A stretch of DNA of 64,000 nucleotides from Alkalihalophilus pseudofirmus (GCF_029094545.1 NZ_CP117835.1:1592001-1656000), one strand, 5' to 3'; counted from the first letter of the stretch, positions 44,875 through 54,899 are shown. Notes: generated by a model from the sequence alone, not told the origin. Numbers and translations are program-made.

Positions 44875-45642
44875 TTAAGATACGCTATCTTTCAACTTGC
44901 CTAACTTACTATCTTGTACAAATACATCATCATAAGGATTCTTATGAAGATCTGTCTTTTCAGCAAAATGATCTTTCCCAATTTCTGTTGAGTGACCAAT
45001 TAATGCCAAGTTTGTTTCGTATGCTTTGAACTTTCCTAGTCGAGCAAACAGTGCTTTTAATTGGTAAACTGTGTAATCTGCTATTTCGCTTGGGTGTTTA
45101 CCCATAGCTACAGCAAGAGTTGTTACATAATCTTCAATCCCCATATCGATACCACTTTTGGCTCTAGTTTCTAAGACTTTATCAGCAAATTGCTGAACCA
45201 ACTTATTCTTGTAAACTTTAGGCTCAAATAATAAATTTTGTTTCATGATTACACCTCTAACAACATCATAGTTGTTTCGGTTGATCTCTCCATTATCTAG
45301 CTGAAACTTTAACCCATTGTGGTCAACGTGATATCTGACATCGCTTTGTCTCAGAGACTCTTTGAAAATTTCAACTAAGTTTTGAAGAATTTGTTCACCC
45401 TCATTGCCTTGCACAGCCGTAAGAAATATTAGATCTAGCAGCTTAACATCCTTGCCTTCGTTATCTTTTAGAATTTCTTCCATGTTAAAATGCTGATAAC
45501 CTATTGTAATAAGGTTTGCCTTAGACATAAATCTTTCATAGACATGCATTTTAACTGAATGTAGATTTCCTACTCCTTCAATACATATAGGGATATCGAG
45601 AATATGATTTACTGTTTCATGGCTAAATAAATCCTTCGTCAT
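44875..45642 (-). CDS. Putative tail/connector protein
   Basis: A 255-residue protein of mixed helices. It starts one base into the stop of the previous gene (TAATG), so translation is coupled. Segments such as NLITIGYQHFNMEEIL and EIADYTVYQLKALFARLGKFKAYETNLAL suggest a globular helical fold. No family recognised. It lies among the head-tail joining genes. Confidence 0.45.
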   Translation of the reverse strand: MTKDLFSHETVNHILDIPICIEGVGNLHSVKMHVYERFMSKANLITIGYQHFNMEEILKDNEGKDVKLLDLIFLTAVQGNEGEQILQNLVEIFKESLRQSDVRYHVDHNGLKFQLDNGEINRNNYDVVRGVIMKQNLLFEPKVYKNKLVQQFADKVLETRAKSGIDMGIEDYVTTLAVAMGKHPSEIADYTVYQLKALFARLGKFKAYETNLALIGHSTEIGKDHFAEKTDLHKNPYDDVFVQDSKLGKLKDSVS

Positions 45643-46142
45643 TACTTTAAACTCCCAAACGTAAAGGCTAATCGATAACCTGTATAGCTGGTAGGTAATG
45701 CATTGAAATTAATCTGACCGCCTTCAGTAAAATCAACTTTCTGTATCCCTGTAATACGCTTATCGAACAATAGGTGAGACAATCTATCACAAATAGTCTC
45801 CATTCTAAAGTCATTAGAAAATGAATTATGAGTTAAAACATCAATAAATATTTCTTGATTAGCCGCAAGATAATTACCTGTTGATCTTCTTCTATTAGGA
45901 TAGATAAGCACACGACACTTCTCAGCACCGTCAAGACCGTCAAATTTAGGTGCAAATACAATCTTGTCTTGAACGTGTTTATATAGTTCAGAAGGATTCA
46001 TTTCTAAGATGTTCGGTCTTTCTGATGTAACTATTAAGATATCGTCATCTATGTTCTCAGCTCTATAAGTAAGCAGTCTCAACAGTTCTTCGTCTTGTCT
46101 TAATACATTGAAAATTTCTATCATGTTTTGACGTAATCTCAT
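45642..46142 (-). CDS. Putative head-tail connector or tail terminator
   Basis: A 166-residue protein with an N-terminal helix (QNMIEIFNVLRQDEELLRLL) followed by alternating strands (EKCRVLIYPNRRRS, EIFIDVLTHNSF, RMETICDRLSHLLFD), the pattern of tail terminator (gpU-like) proteins. It overlaps the next gene by one base and follows 46143-46487 directly. Role inferred from pattern and order. Confidence 0.5.
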   Translation of the reverse strand: MRLRQNMIEIFNVLRQDEELLRLLTYRAENIDDDILIVTSERPNILEMNPSELYKHVQDKIVFAPKFDGLDGAEKCRVLIYPNRRRSTGNYLAANQEIFIDVLTHNSFSNDFRMETICDRLSHLLFDKRITGIQKVDFTEGGQINFNALPTSYTGYRLAFTFGSLK

Positions 46143-46487
46143 TTAATCACACTCCATTAACTGCGGAAGTGAAGTACGTAAGTATTTAATAATGTTCATA
46201 CACTTAAAGACTTCACGCTTAACGACTTCATGATTATTGTCCATGAGTATAAACTCATCATATAAAAACTCTAAAGTAAGGAGGAGAGAGGTGAATTGGG
46301 AATTTCTTTTAAGGAAGGGGAGATATTCTCCTAAGCTTTCAAACTCAAGAAGAATAGTATGGATATTCTTAAAAGCCGACAGATTACTTTCTTCATAGCT
46401 GAATAGAGCGTTATGTAGTTTTTTAGCTCTGAAATCTAAATACTCATCAATGTCTACGTCACTAAAATAGTATCGCTCCTTTTTCAT
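46143..46487 (-). CDS. Hypothetical helical protein in the connector block
   Basis: A 114-residue all-helical protein (YLDFRAKKLHNALFSYEES, LLLTLEFLYDEFIL), with GGAG 7 bp before the ATG and TAAATG spacing to the next gene. No family recognised; it is translationally linked to the connector genes. Confidence 0.45.
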   Translation of the reverse strand: MKKERYYFSDVDIDEYLDFRAKKLHNALFSYEESNLSAFKNIHTILLEFESLGEYLPFLKRNSQFTSLLLTLEFLYDEFILMDNNHEVVKREVFKCMNIIKYLRTSLPQLMECD

Positions 46488-46514
46488 TTTAAAGCTCCAT
46501 TATATTTTATTTTA

Positions 46515-47198
46515 TTATTCGCTTTGGATCTTGTCAGTAAACAATCGAGTAATCCCTTTACCGTTGCTCACTCTTGTAATGTCTACATTGATAATGCGAT
46601 ACCTGTCACCAAACATATTAAACTCCATACCATCTTTTAAGTCTTGGTCTTCGGAGTAGGGGAAGAATATTAACATTCGTCCAGATGGTGCATTTATTTT
46701 ACTATCAAACTCAGTGTAAACATTAAATCGTGCGTTAACTGTAGCATAGCAAGGTCTTTCAAAGAATATTGGCTTAACGCTTCCGTATATAGGCTGACCT
46801 ATGGAAGTATAACCTGTGATTTCACGCTCTTCACCAATTTTAACTCTGATGTGATTATTCGATTTTAAAGCATAATAAACAGGTAGTAATTCACTTTCGT
46901 TGCTATCATAGACAACATAAATATCGTCATCCATTTCAATAATCCCGCCAATTTCTGCATGGAAATTAGGTTTAAATGTAAATGAACGCTGATCTGATTG
47001 GGATTGTGTATATTCATTCGATCTTTTCTCATATGAAATCATTGCTTCTGTTTCAATACCTTCATAACTAACAGCTTTAACAGAAGGGGAACGTCCGAAA
47101 GTTTGATTAACTACTTGCTTCGTATTGTTAGCCCTTGCTTCTAACTGATTTCCACCCATCCGATTCATTCTTTTACGAAAAGTTGAATAGTCACTCAT
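46515..47198 (-). CDS. Putative head-tail joining protein
   Basis: A 227-residue protein started at the ATG at 47198 (AGGTGG 6 bp upstream). The N-terminal ~60 residues are helical and basic, then beta strands appear (FHAEIGGIIEMDDDIYVVYDSNES, GRMLIFFPYSEDQDLKDGMEFNMFGDRYRIINVDI), the latter like stopper or head-closure folds. It starts 10 bp after the previous gene. Assignment tentative. Confidence 0.45.
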   Translation of the reverse strand: MSDYSTFRKRMNRMGGNQLEARANNTKQVVNQTFGRSPSVKAVSYEGIETEAMISYEKRSNEYTQSQSDQRSFTFKPNFHAEIGGIIEMDDDIYVVYDSNESELLPVYYALKSNNHIRVKIGEEREITGYTSIGQPIYGSVKPIFFERPCYATVNARFNVYTEFDSKINAPSGRMLIFFPYSEDQDLKDGMEFNMFGDRYRIINVDITRVSNGKGITRLFTDKIQSE

Positions 47199-47207
47199 CA
47201 AAACCAC

Positions 47208-47636
47208 CTACTTAAAGTCATTTAAATCACGACCATGATAGGAATATTTACTTACTAGAGATTCTACTTCGTTTTTATAGTTATCTCGTAACTCACGAAT
47301 TTCTCTAATATGGTTTGCTTGTGAATATAACTTATAATCTTTTGAACTCATTGACTGCTGCACTAATTCATCTGTATTCAATTTTGGACTTAAATACTCA
47401 ATCAGCATAAGTATAGATAGGATTTCAATCTCTAATCCATCTAACTTCTCATTAAATTGTTTTAGCACAGTGTCATTGGAATATAAGTCTTTTCGACAGA
47501 ATAGAAAGTGGGGGATAGCTGACATAAGCCAACCTTCTAATTCATCTTCCATTTGCTCGTCACTTACATCCACAAAAGACCACGTTTGTATCTTTTGTAG
47601 GAAGCGGCTATACACTTCTTGAAAGCGAGTAGGCAT
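47208..47636 (-). CDS. Hypothetical helical connector protein
   Basis: A 142-residue helical protein started at the ATG at 47636 with AGGTGG just upstream. Helices such as FQEVYSRFLQKIQTW and LEIEILSILMLIEYL recall phage head-tail adaptor proteins, which are small helical bundles. It lies between the capsid block and the joining proteins, which fits an adaptor; inferred only. Confidence 0.45.
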   Translation of the reverse strand: MPTRFQEVYSRFLQKIQTWSFVDVSDEQMEDELEGWLMSAIPHFLFCRKDLYSNDTVLKQFNEKLDGLEIEILSILMLIEYLSPKLNTDELVQQSMSSKDYKLYSQANHIREIRELRDNYKNEVESLVSKYSYHGRDLNDFK

Positions 47637-47652
47637 GTTTACCACCTACCTT

Positions 47653-48222
47653 TTAGAGTTCTTTTAAAGTTACTTTAAAATGTTTCTCAAGAACATCGAT
47701 CTTAGCTAGTGAATCAAGAGTACCATTTGTAATCTTTACTTTTGCTTGCTCAAGAACTAATTCTGCCATTCCACGAGGAAGCTTAGCTAATAATCCTTTA
47801 ATGTCTTCTGCATCCATTTCAAATACTTCTTCTACATCTTCTGGATCTAATACATTTTCATACAAGCGTTTAAGACCTAGACGCTGAACAGCCTCATCAT
47901 CTAAAACTAATAACCAAGGCTCAGTTAAGAAGCGACCTTGAGAGTTTTTCATAGTCATTAACTCGCCAAACTCAATTTCATCCATTTGACCGTATTCGGT
48001 AAAGCGCCACTCATTACCAGTACGCTTTGATTTGTAAATGCAAAGACCGCTTGTGTTATTCATAATTGTTACATAGTCAGTATTAGTTAACTTCTTAGGT
48101 TTGGGAGTTGGTTTAGAAACAGGTTCTTCTGCAGTTTCTACTACCTCATTTTCTAACTCAGGAGTTTCCTTAACCTTAGTAACTGTTTTCTTTTCTGTTG
48201 CTTTAGTTGTTCTACGTGCCAT
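47653..48222 (-). CDS. Head protein with basic, low-complexity N terminus
   Basis: A 189-residue protein started at the ATG at 48222 (AAGGAG 10 bp upstream; the longer open frame overlaps that site). The first ~55 residues are Lys/Glu/Pro-rich and disordered, the rest folded, with ITNGTLDSLAKIDVLEKHF at the end. It follows the major capsid gene after a hairpin at 48255-48278. It corresponds in position to SPbeta YonA; function unknown. Confidence 0.45.
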   Translation of the reverse strand: MARRTTKATEKKTVTKVKETPELENEVVETAEEPVSKPTPKPKKLTNTDYVTIMNNTSGLCIYKSKRTGNEWRFTEYGQMDEIEFGELMTMKNSQGRFLTEPWLLVLDDEAVQRLGLKRLYENVLDPEDVEEVFEMDAEDIKGLLAKLPRGMAELVLEQAKVKITNGTLDSLAKIDVLEKHFKVTLKEL

Positions 48223-48254
48223 CTGTAAATATCTCCTTTCAATCATATAAAATA

Positions 48255-48278
48255 GAGTAGGGATATTTCACCCTACTC
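48255..48278 (-). terminator. Hairpin after the major capsid gene
   Basis: GAGTAGGG and CCCTACTC form a perfect 8-bp stem with an 8-nt loop; on the - strand it is followed by TATTTTATAT. It may give partial termination or protect capsid mRNA. Confidence 0.6.
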
Positions 48279-48301
48279 AAAATTAATTTTATTTAACTTT
48301 A

Positions 48302-49276
48302 TTATGCGAAACGTACAATCCCATATTTCTGTGCTGAGACGACAGTAATACCAGATTTCATGAAGAATTTGTACTCTTGACTCATATCTTCATTTTCTAA
48401 ACCGTCAACTTCTTTAATACGTGCTTCGCCTTCGTTTACAATCTTAACCATCTTATCTTCTAAAACAGGTACGATAAGAAGGAAGTTAGGATCTACAGCG
48501 AACTCATCTGTTCCGATTTTGTGAGCTTGCTTGATTTCATGTAGCTCATACCCTTCAAATACACCAAGGTATCCAACATCATTCTTACGATCTTTCATAC
48601 GATCAGAAAGTTGAGAAGGCTTAACTTTAGCTAGAGCTTGTTTTGTACCAAGAATCATAACTTGAGAATCGGTAGCAGCTTCTACATGTTGAGCAATTTC
48701 AATTACTGTTTCAGGATCAAATGAAGCAGTAGCTTTGTAAGGAGCGTTTACTTTATCGTAAGAGTTGTAAACTGCAGAATAAACTTCGTTAGCAATTTGT
48801 TTTTGGTAAGAACGAGACACACGATTAATCATCTCAACCCAATCAATACGCCCAGCCATTACACGAGAAAGTTCTTCATAGATACCAACTCCACGCCAAA
48901 CTGTCTTGATAGGAACTTCTCCATTATCAATGCGTTGTAGACGGATGTTTTGGTTTCCATCAGAAATTGTAGCAACACGGAATAACTTAGTATCAGGAAT
49001 ACGGAAAATTTGCTGATCTCCCATAGCAACGTCACGCACTTCTGCAAACTCAGAGAATTGATCAGTAAGACCTTCTACTACTAGTACACGTAGAGTTTCT
49101 TCTAAAAATTCAAATAGAGCAGGATTTCTACGGAAAGATTTATCAGTAATCTTTTCCTCTCCACCGTTTAATTCAATTAAAGCTTTGCGAATTGCTTCAT
49201 TAGACTGAGCTTGAGAGAACTCGCCCGTCGAACCCTTGTATGTATCAATTGCCATTTGCACTAATTCTTTTGACAT
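48302..49276 (-). CDS. Major capsid protein candidate
   Basis: A 324-residue protein in the place of the major head protein, after the decoration-like gene. It has an N-terminal helical arm, a central alpha/beta part (TLRVLVVEGLTDQFSEFAEV, FRIPDTKLFRVATIS), a spine-helix-like stretch (VEMINRVSRSYQKQIANEVYSAV) and a C-terminal MKSGITVVSAQKYGIVRF, consistent with the HK97 fold. SPbeta YonB would be the counterpart. Strong ribosome site before the ATG. Confidence 0.65.
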   Translation of the reverse strand: MSKELVQMAIDTYKGSTGEFSQAQSNEAIRKALIELNGGEEKITDKSFRRNPALFEFLEETLRVLVVEGLTDQFSEFAEVRDVAMGDQQIFRIPDTKLFRVATISDGNQNIRLQRIDNGEVPIKTVWRGVGIYEELSRVMAGRIDWVEMINRVSRSYQKQIANEVYSAVYNSYDKVNAPYKATASFDPETVIEIAQHVEAATDSQVMILGTKQALAKVKPSQLSDRMKDRKNDVGYLGVFEGYELHEIKQAHKIGTDEFAVDPNFLLIVPVLEDKMVKIVNEGEARIKEVDGLENEDMSQEYKFFMKSGITVVSAQKYGIVRFA

Positions 49277-49333
49277 TATGTATTACCTCCGATATATTAT
49301 AATATTAAAATTTTAATTTATTTTATTAATAGA

Positions 49334-49831
49334 TTATGCTTTTACAACTTTGATAGCGTAAGCTTCTGCACCGTCAAAACCAAGAACCGTTTTCTCGATA
49401 ACTTTAGCAGCAAAGCGAGTGTTACCAAGCTCAGCAGCAGGGGCAAGTTTCATAGAAGCAGCTTGAGGAACAACATACTCATTTACAACTGGTGTACCTT
49501 CAAATAGGTCAGCAGTAAGAGTTACAATATCACCTGCTGTTAAGTGGTATCCACGACCAACTTCACCAGCTTCTAATTTGAAGTGTTTAAGACCTGCTTT
49601 GCGAGGATCGTACTCTAACTCAGGTGAAGCGTGTAGAATTACCTCATCTGTTACAATAGACTCTTCTGTAGGAACAACAGCTTTAACTGCTTCTCCATCA
49701 CCAGAAACTAAACCTTGCACTAGCTCACCAGCATGAGCGAATACACCATTTGTTACGTCTTGTGTGAATACTAGGTGTTCTAAGTTACCCACTTTTTTAG
49801 CTTGAATTTTGTCTAAATTTACAATAGCCAT
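49334..49831 (-). CDS. Capsid decoration/stabilisation protein candidate
   Basis: A 165-residue beta-rich protein with low-complexity Ala/Val content (NLDKIQAKKVGNLEHLVFTQ ... GRGYHLTAGDIVTLTADLF). Genes between scaffold and capsid that encode such proteins are often head decoration proteins. It starts after a strong AGGAGGAAATATT site and follows a hairpin at about 49868-49890. Confidence 0.5.
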   Translation of the reverse strand: MAIVNLDKIQAKKVGNLEHLVFTQDVTNGVFAHAGELVQGLVSGDGEAVKAVVPTEESIVTDEVILHASPELEYDPRKAGLKHFKLEAGEVGRGYHLTAGDIVTLTADLFEGTPVVNEYVVPQAASMKLAPAAELGNTRFAAKVIEKTVLGFDGAEAYAIKVVKA

Positions 49832-49903
49832 TAATATTTCCTCCTAAATTTTCAATTATAATTAAAATAAACACCGCACATTTATGCCGTGTGAATTTAA
49901 AAC

Positions 49904-51535
49904 TTATTTGCTTGTATACTGTTCAACTAAATGACCCCAAGATTTTGTATACTGAGGCTTTTCATTAAAGTCCACAGGAATCTTGATAGAATCATCTTGC
50001 TTTTGTTTCTTAGAGAATTTAGCTTTCTTCTTGCCAACTGCAACATATAACTTTTCTTCTAAAGATTCGATAGAGAAGTCAGATGCCATAGCTTTAAATT
50101 CTTTAATCTCATCTTCATCAAGTTCAGATGAGAATTGCTCAAATAGAGCGTCTTCCTTAATCTTACGATCTTCAGCAAGTTTATTTGTTTTGAATGTACG
50201 TAGCTCTGCAACTTCATTTTCAAGTGCTGCAAAGTTCTCGTTAACTTTATCTAGATCTGATTTAACTGCGTTCACTTCTAATTCTTTTTCCTCGGCAAAT
50301 GCAGATTTCACCTTAGCTAATTCAACATTGCTTTTGTATTCAGCGAAGTCAGAAGAAATAAAATCTGCTTCTACAGGCTCTTCTGTAAACTCATACTTTT
50401 TAACGCAATACTGACGTGTTGCAAGGTCTAAGTTTACTTTGTCACCATCTGTAGTGTAGCTAAATGCAACAAGACGACCATTATCCTCTTCATCAGTAGC
50501 AATTACCTTTTCTGAATCATGGTCAACATACCAATAGCGATGCCACTTATAACCCCACTCATCTTCTGTTTCCTTAGCATATAGTTGAGCACGAAGTTCT
50601 TGAGTAATTTGACTATTAGCCATTGCAAACTCAGTTTCAGGTTTAGTTTCATTCTCATCTTTTGTAGTGTCATCTGCTGGATTTTCTTCTTTATTTTGTG
50701 TAGCACCATTTTCTTCAGGCTTGTTTTCTTCATCGGTAGAAGCAAACGCTTGAAGCTTTTCCTCTAACTCTTCGTAAGTAAGAGCATCCATATCAATGTT
50801 TTTCTCGACTAAATCTTCTTTTGTAAGAGAATACTTAGTCAGCAATTCATTCTTATCCAATTCAATACCTCCTTGACTCAAACTAAAAGAAGCAACTGAT
50901 TTATATTCAGCCACCATCTTTGAAATATGATTATCTAGATTTGATTGTGAGAACTGTGGGGTAGCGATAGCATTTTGCATGGCAGGGGTTACATTTTCTC
51001 CTAGTAGGCAAGCCCCAAAGAATTTGAAATTGGTAAAGTGGAATAATCCATCTTTAAACTCTCCTTCAAAATTCTCATCAAGCTCCATACTTTGAGGTGC
51101 TGTACCTTGTCGCTCAAAAATCTCCATTGGATCATCAAACTTTGTCCAAATCAATCCATCGCACACCACAAACTCTCTTTCAATTCCATCGTCACACATT
51201 TTCTTCTCAAAGCGAGCGTTATTATCTTCAGGAATAACTCCTATAGCTTGACCCATATATTTAAGTTTTACATCATTATCCTCAATTACAAGTTCCATGC
51301 GATGATCAGAGAAATCTAATTCTCCATCCTCATTTTCTTCCATGTAAGCAAGGATTGGTGTGTTTGCTAAAGAGGGAAGAGCTTCTTCCACGTACTCCTT
51401 AGCAAAGTAAGACCCGTTAAAATTCTCACCAAGATGCATTAACCATATTTCAACTTTCATAAAGCGCTTATCTTCAGCTTCATATGTAACTTTCTTTTTA
51501 AACTCAATAGGAATAGAACGCAATTCTTTATTCAT
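49904..51535 (-). CDS. Prohead protease-scaffold fusion
   Basis: A 543-residue protein. Residues 1-~215 resemble a prohead protease: SLANTPILAYM, DFSDHRMEL (candidate catalytic His), and GTAPQSMELD (candidate catalytic Ser). The middle is acidic and disordered (DEENKPEENGATQNKEENP), and the C-terminal ~150 residues are a coiled coil (SAFAEEKELEVNAVKSDLDK) like a scaffold. Such fusions cut themselves and the capsid delta domains during head maturation. It lies between portal and capsid genes, as expected. SPbeta YonD is the positional counterpart. Confidence 0.6.
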   Translation of the reverse strand: MNKELRSIPIEFKKKVTYEAEDKRFMKVEIWLMHLGENFNGSYFAKEYVEEALPSLANTPILAYMEENEDGELDFSDHRMELVIEDNDVKLKYMGQAIGVIPEDNNARFEKKMCDDGIEREFVVCDGLIWTKFDDPMEIFERQGTAPQSMELDENFEGEFKDGLFHFTNFKFFGACLLGENVTPAMQNAIATPQFSQSNLDNHISKMVAEYKSVASFSLSQGGIELDKNELLTKYSLTKEDLVEKNIDMDALTYEELEEKLQAFASTDEENKPEENGATQNKEENPADDTTKDENETKPETEFAMANSQITQELRAQLYAKETEDEWGYKWHRYWYVDHDSEKVIATDEEDNGRLVAFSYTTDGDKVNLDLATRQYCVKKYEFTEEPVEADFISSDFAEYKSNVELAKVKSAFAEEKELEVNAVKSDLDKVNENFAALENEVAELRTFKTNKLAEDRKIKEDALFEQFSSELDEDEIKEFKAMASDFSIESLEEKLYVAVGKKKAKFSKKQKQDDSIKIPVDFNEKPQYTKSWGHLVEQYTSK

Positions 51536-51565
51536 AATTCACCTCCTTCTCAGAGTGGAATAGTA

Positions 51566-53068
51566 TTACTCTCTGTTCTCGTTAGCTCCTGTATCTCGTG
51601 TGGTTAAACCACTATCAGATAAGTTATCTTCATCCTTTTCTTTAGCACCAGCTTTATTGCTTGTGCCGTTGTCGCCTGTGTGAGAAGAAGATAGGGGAGT
51701 TAGTTTATCGTGAAGACCAAGCACCTCATTCTCTAAGAAAGCCATATCATCCACTGCTGAAGGAGAATTCCCTAAGCTTGCATATAGTTCAATCTTTACT
51801 GGCTTACTAAATTGAGCAGCCTTCAGCAAACGATCAAACATTTCATCCTTATTGAAGCGAGTGATGTCTAAAAACTTTACTTTAAACTTATATGTTTTAC
51901 TAGATTTGTGTTTTAGCTTGCGATTAACCCAACGCTCAAACTGTCTTAGTATAGAAAAGCAAAGCTCTTCATCAGTAATAATTGATTTATTTAGACCTAC
52001 GCTTGAGTTATTCTCACTGTTAAATAGTACCTGACTAACTCCACTTTCGTTATAGTATCCACGCTCAGCCTGTGCTACATGGTCTTTATCTGCTTTATCT
52101 CTCTCAAGTTTAATAGCGTTAAAGTCCATTGGAGATGTAACTAGACCCACTTCATCAGGAAGTGCTTGTGATGCTCTATTGTGGAATTGAATGGCTGTTT
52201 CCAAGTCAATTAAAAACTTATTCGTTTGACCATTCTTTTCGTCAACTGGAATCTTTTGAGTTAAAATAGCATAATTATCAATCTTTGTTTTTGTTTTTCT
52301 TAATTGTTTATATTCTTCGATATCAAATACAGAAGGGAATATATTCATAAAGTAGGGTGCAACAAAGTCAAGATTCTCATCTTCAATTTTTATGCAAATG
52401 GTATTTTTAGAATCGAGTTCTTGCCATCTTTTAGATGTGTCTTTTTGATACACTTTGTATTTAACTTGAAATTCTTTCGGATATCCATTAATTTTATTTT
52501 TATTTAATGGCTTATCGAAATAAGTAAAATCAAAAGAAAAGTTAATACAACCGTCTTCAATGGTAGAGATTTTACAGAAATCTGGATTTAATTTTTGAAT
52601 AAAGTAAGATTCGCTGTTTTCATGCTCGTAACCATAGAAAATTTCTTCTTTAAAGAGAGTCTTCATAATTTTACTGAATTCATGTTTAAAGTTGTACTTC
52701 TCTAGCATGTGAAGATTTTTATAGTAGCTTTTTTTATATGCTTCAATATTGATATTTTCTCTTTTAAGTTGATATGGCTGCACAATATAATCAAACGTTA
52801 GCATATTAGCAAAGTAATTAATCAATCTCTTATAGTGAGGACTAAACTGATAAAGGTATAGACTAATCTCACGTAACTGAGTCTCAAACAATTCAGGACT
52901 TTTCATGAAATCAAGAACTTTATCTTTAGAATACTTTCGTAGAGTCGTATTCTTTTTATTCATGTCGTTAAGGTCACGAACAACTAACTTTCTCAGAGAG
53001 GCATAATCTAACGCTATTCCTTCTTGATTAGAGAGTGGGGGAGAAGAGAGGGTATTTTCTTTAGTCAT
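51566..53068 (-). CDS. Portal protein
   Basis: A 500-residue protein directly after the terminase. Portal-like features: the N-terminal region with LYLYQFSPHYKRLINYFANMLTFDYIV, central beta wing (YEHENSESYFIQKLNPDFCKI), and the helical stem with KDHVAQAERGYYNESGVSQVLFNSENNSS followed by LCFSILRQFERWVNRKL. It would form the dodecameric DNA entry ring. The C-terminal ~50 residues are Ser/Asp-rich and disordered. Corresponds to SPbeta YonE by position. Confidence 0.75.
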   Translation of the reverse strand: MTKENTLSSPPLSNQEGIALDYASLRKLVVRDLNDMNKKNTTLRKYSKDKVLDFMKSPELFETQLREISLYLYQFSPHYKRLINYFANMLTFDYIVQPYQLKRENINIEAYKKSYYKNLHMLEKYNFKHEFSKIMKTLFKEEIFYGYEHENSESYFIQKLNPDFCKISTIEDGCINFSFDFTYFDKPLNKNKINGYPKEFQVKYKVYQKDTSKRWQELDSKNTICIKIEDENLDFVAPYFMNIFPSVFDIEEYKQLRKTKTKIDNYAILTQKIPVDEKNGQTNKFLIDLETAIQFHNRASQALPDEVGLVTSPMDFNAIKLERDKADKDHVAQAERGYYNESGVSQVLFNSENNSSVGLNKSIITDEELCFSILRQFERWVNRKLKHKSSKTYKFKVKFLDITRFNKDEMFDRLLKAAQFSKPVKIELYASLGNSPSAVDDMAFLENEVLGLHDKLTPLSSSHTGDNGTSNKAGAKEKDEDNLSDSGLTTRDTGANENRE

Positions 53069-53093
53069 AAGACACCTCCTTTGTTTTTATTTA

Positions 53094-54899
53094 TTATTTT
53101 GGTTTCTTTACTAAAAACAACTTCGAAATGTCAAAGTCTGATTGTTTGGTTTCTGTGATATCTTTCCTTCTAAGCTCACGTAAAAACCAAGCTAACATTG
53201 CAACTGTGTAAGCACGGTCATCCCCAACTTTACTTTGCTTGTCAGGGGGAAGGTCAAATCGAACATTTCCATTAGTTCCTTTAAATTCATAAATTGAAAC
53301 TAACTCTTCTTTTGTGAGGTCGATATTAATAAGTGCTTTTATTTCATCGTCTGTTAGTTTATATTGTCTTGTTTGACCTTCTTCAATAAAATTCAGTACT
53401 CCTTTGTGATCGTAAGATTCAGGATACTTAATAAGGTCTAGATTAGACATTTCAATTAAAGACTGAAACATTTCTGTTTTATATTTTTTAGGTGAAAGTA
53501 ACCGTAAGATATCTTGATTTGCATTAGGATACTTTGAAAGGTAGTTTTTATATTCATCGTTCTCTTTATCAATCAAACCTTTGTGAACCCTGTTGTTATC
53601 ATCTTTCCAATCCTCTAGTAGTCCGTCACCCCATGCACTAATACCACCACCGCCAGCACCAGAGTCGATTAAAACTGCTAGTATGTTTTGATAGTCTGGA
53701 GTTCGAATTCCATTATAATCTAACAGTATCTGCTTGAACCGTTTGATTTGCTCTGGAGTTTTGAGAGGAGTTTTTCTTTGCTTATTCTCATCTGTAAATG
53801 TAACAGAGTTGACAATATGTAATTTATATCCAACATTTTCGTCTTCAATAATTTCGCCAATCGTACATACGGAATTATCATGAGAACGAGCAGGGTCGAC
53901 TGCCAATATGAATTTCCTATTACTTTCGTTAGCCAGTGTAGGTGGTTTTACTTCAGAGTTTCGCACAATGGTCGCTCTCTTTATGATTTGCTGATCTGAG
54001 CCTTCGGTAGTGAATATGTTTTTATACTCACGCATAGCCTTCTCTTTGTTTTCTCGCATCGCTGCATCTACTGTCTCTTGAGAGAGAAGGGATACAGGGT
54101 ATAGCTTTCCGTTAAAGGTAGCACTGATTACAACGTCAGAACTAATATCAGCTACGAAGTAACGCTTATCTCCAAGAAACATTTTCTTGCTAAAATCTCT
54201 GTACTTCCGATAGTAGTATGTGTCAGTAGATGATGCAGAAGAGGCATAGATCAACTGATTGGGGAACTGCTTTGGTAAGAGGGTTACGTCAACATCTCCA
54301 CCAAGTCTAAAATCACTATTTTGAGTAGTGAAAGGTTCTGATGTTGTGAACAGCTCATCAGGAGCAAAACCAGATTCATCATAGAAATTCAGATTAGATC
54401 GTTTAGAACGGTTATTGTCAAATGAGCCGTTTAAGGAATTAACGATACTTCCATTGTACAATTTATATTGGAAGGAAGAGGGGTTGTGTGTAAACCCATC
54501 GGTGTTTGAAGCACTTTTAACTGTTTCATTATAAAAAATATCTGTTAATCCAGTAAACGAAGCTATCTCACGCTTAGCTATCTTTTCGATCTTCATGAAC
54601 ATTTCCTGACTCTGAGAGCCTACACCAGCCATAATATAAGCTTGGAAATTAGGAATGAGCAAAGACTTTGCCATTATAAATGGAGAGCCTAACGTGGACT
54701 TACCTGCTGATCTACTCATAGTCCATAAGACAAAAGGTGTGTTCCAACTGCTCATAAATACATATTTTTGGTAATCAAGAAGAGGCATTCCAAAGAACCT
54801 CTCAACGAATTTTACGGGATTCTTACGACCCCATTGAATAATCTGTGCTAATTTCAAGTAGCCTTCAATCTTTCTTGATGAGAGGTTTTCTTTATTCAC
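53094..54899 (-). CDS. Terminase large subunit
   Basis: A 601-residue DNA-packaging motor. The ATPase has a Walker A-like SRSAGKST (near residue 63) and a Walker B-like NLNFYDES. The C-terminal nuclease has FILAVDPARSHDNS, AVLIDSGAGGGG and SKVGDDRAYTVAML as acidic metal-binding positions. The gene overlaps the upstream gene by 8 bp and is followed by the portal gene. Counterpart of SPbeta YonF by position. Confidence 0.9.
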   Translation of the reverse strand: MNKENLSSRKIEGYLKLAQIIQWGRKNPVKFVERFFGMPLLDYQKYVFMSSWNTPFVLWTMSRSAGKSTLGSPFIMAKSLLIPNFQAYIMAGVGSQSQEMFMKIEKIAKREIASFTGLTDIFYNETVKSASNTDGFTHNPSSFQYKLYNGSIVNSLNGSFDNNRSKRSNLNFYDESGFAPDELFTTSEPFTTQNSDFRLGGDVDVTLLPKQFPNQLIYASSASSTDTYYYRKYRDFSKKMFLGDKRYFVADISSDVVISATFNGKLYPVSLLSQETVDAAMRENKEKAMREYKNIFTTEGSDQQIIKRATIVRNSEVKPPTLANESNRKFILAVDPARSHDNSVCTIGEIIEDENVGYKLHIVNSVTFTDENKQRKTPLKTPEQIKRFKQILLDYNGIRTPDYQNILAVLIDSGAGGGGISAWGDGLLEDWKDDNNRVHKGLIDKENDEYKNYLSKYPNANQDILRLLSPKKYKTEMFQSLIEMSNLDLIKYPESYDHKGVLNFIEEGQTRQYKLTDDEIKALINIDLTKEELVSIYEFKGTNGNVRFDLPPDKQSKVGDDRAYTVAMLAWFLRELRRKDITETKQSDFDISKLFLVKKPK

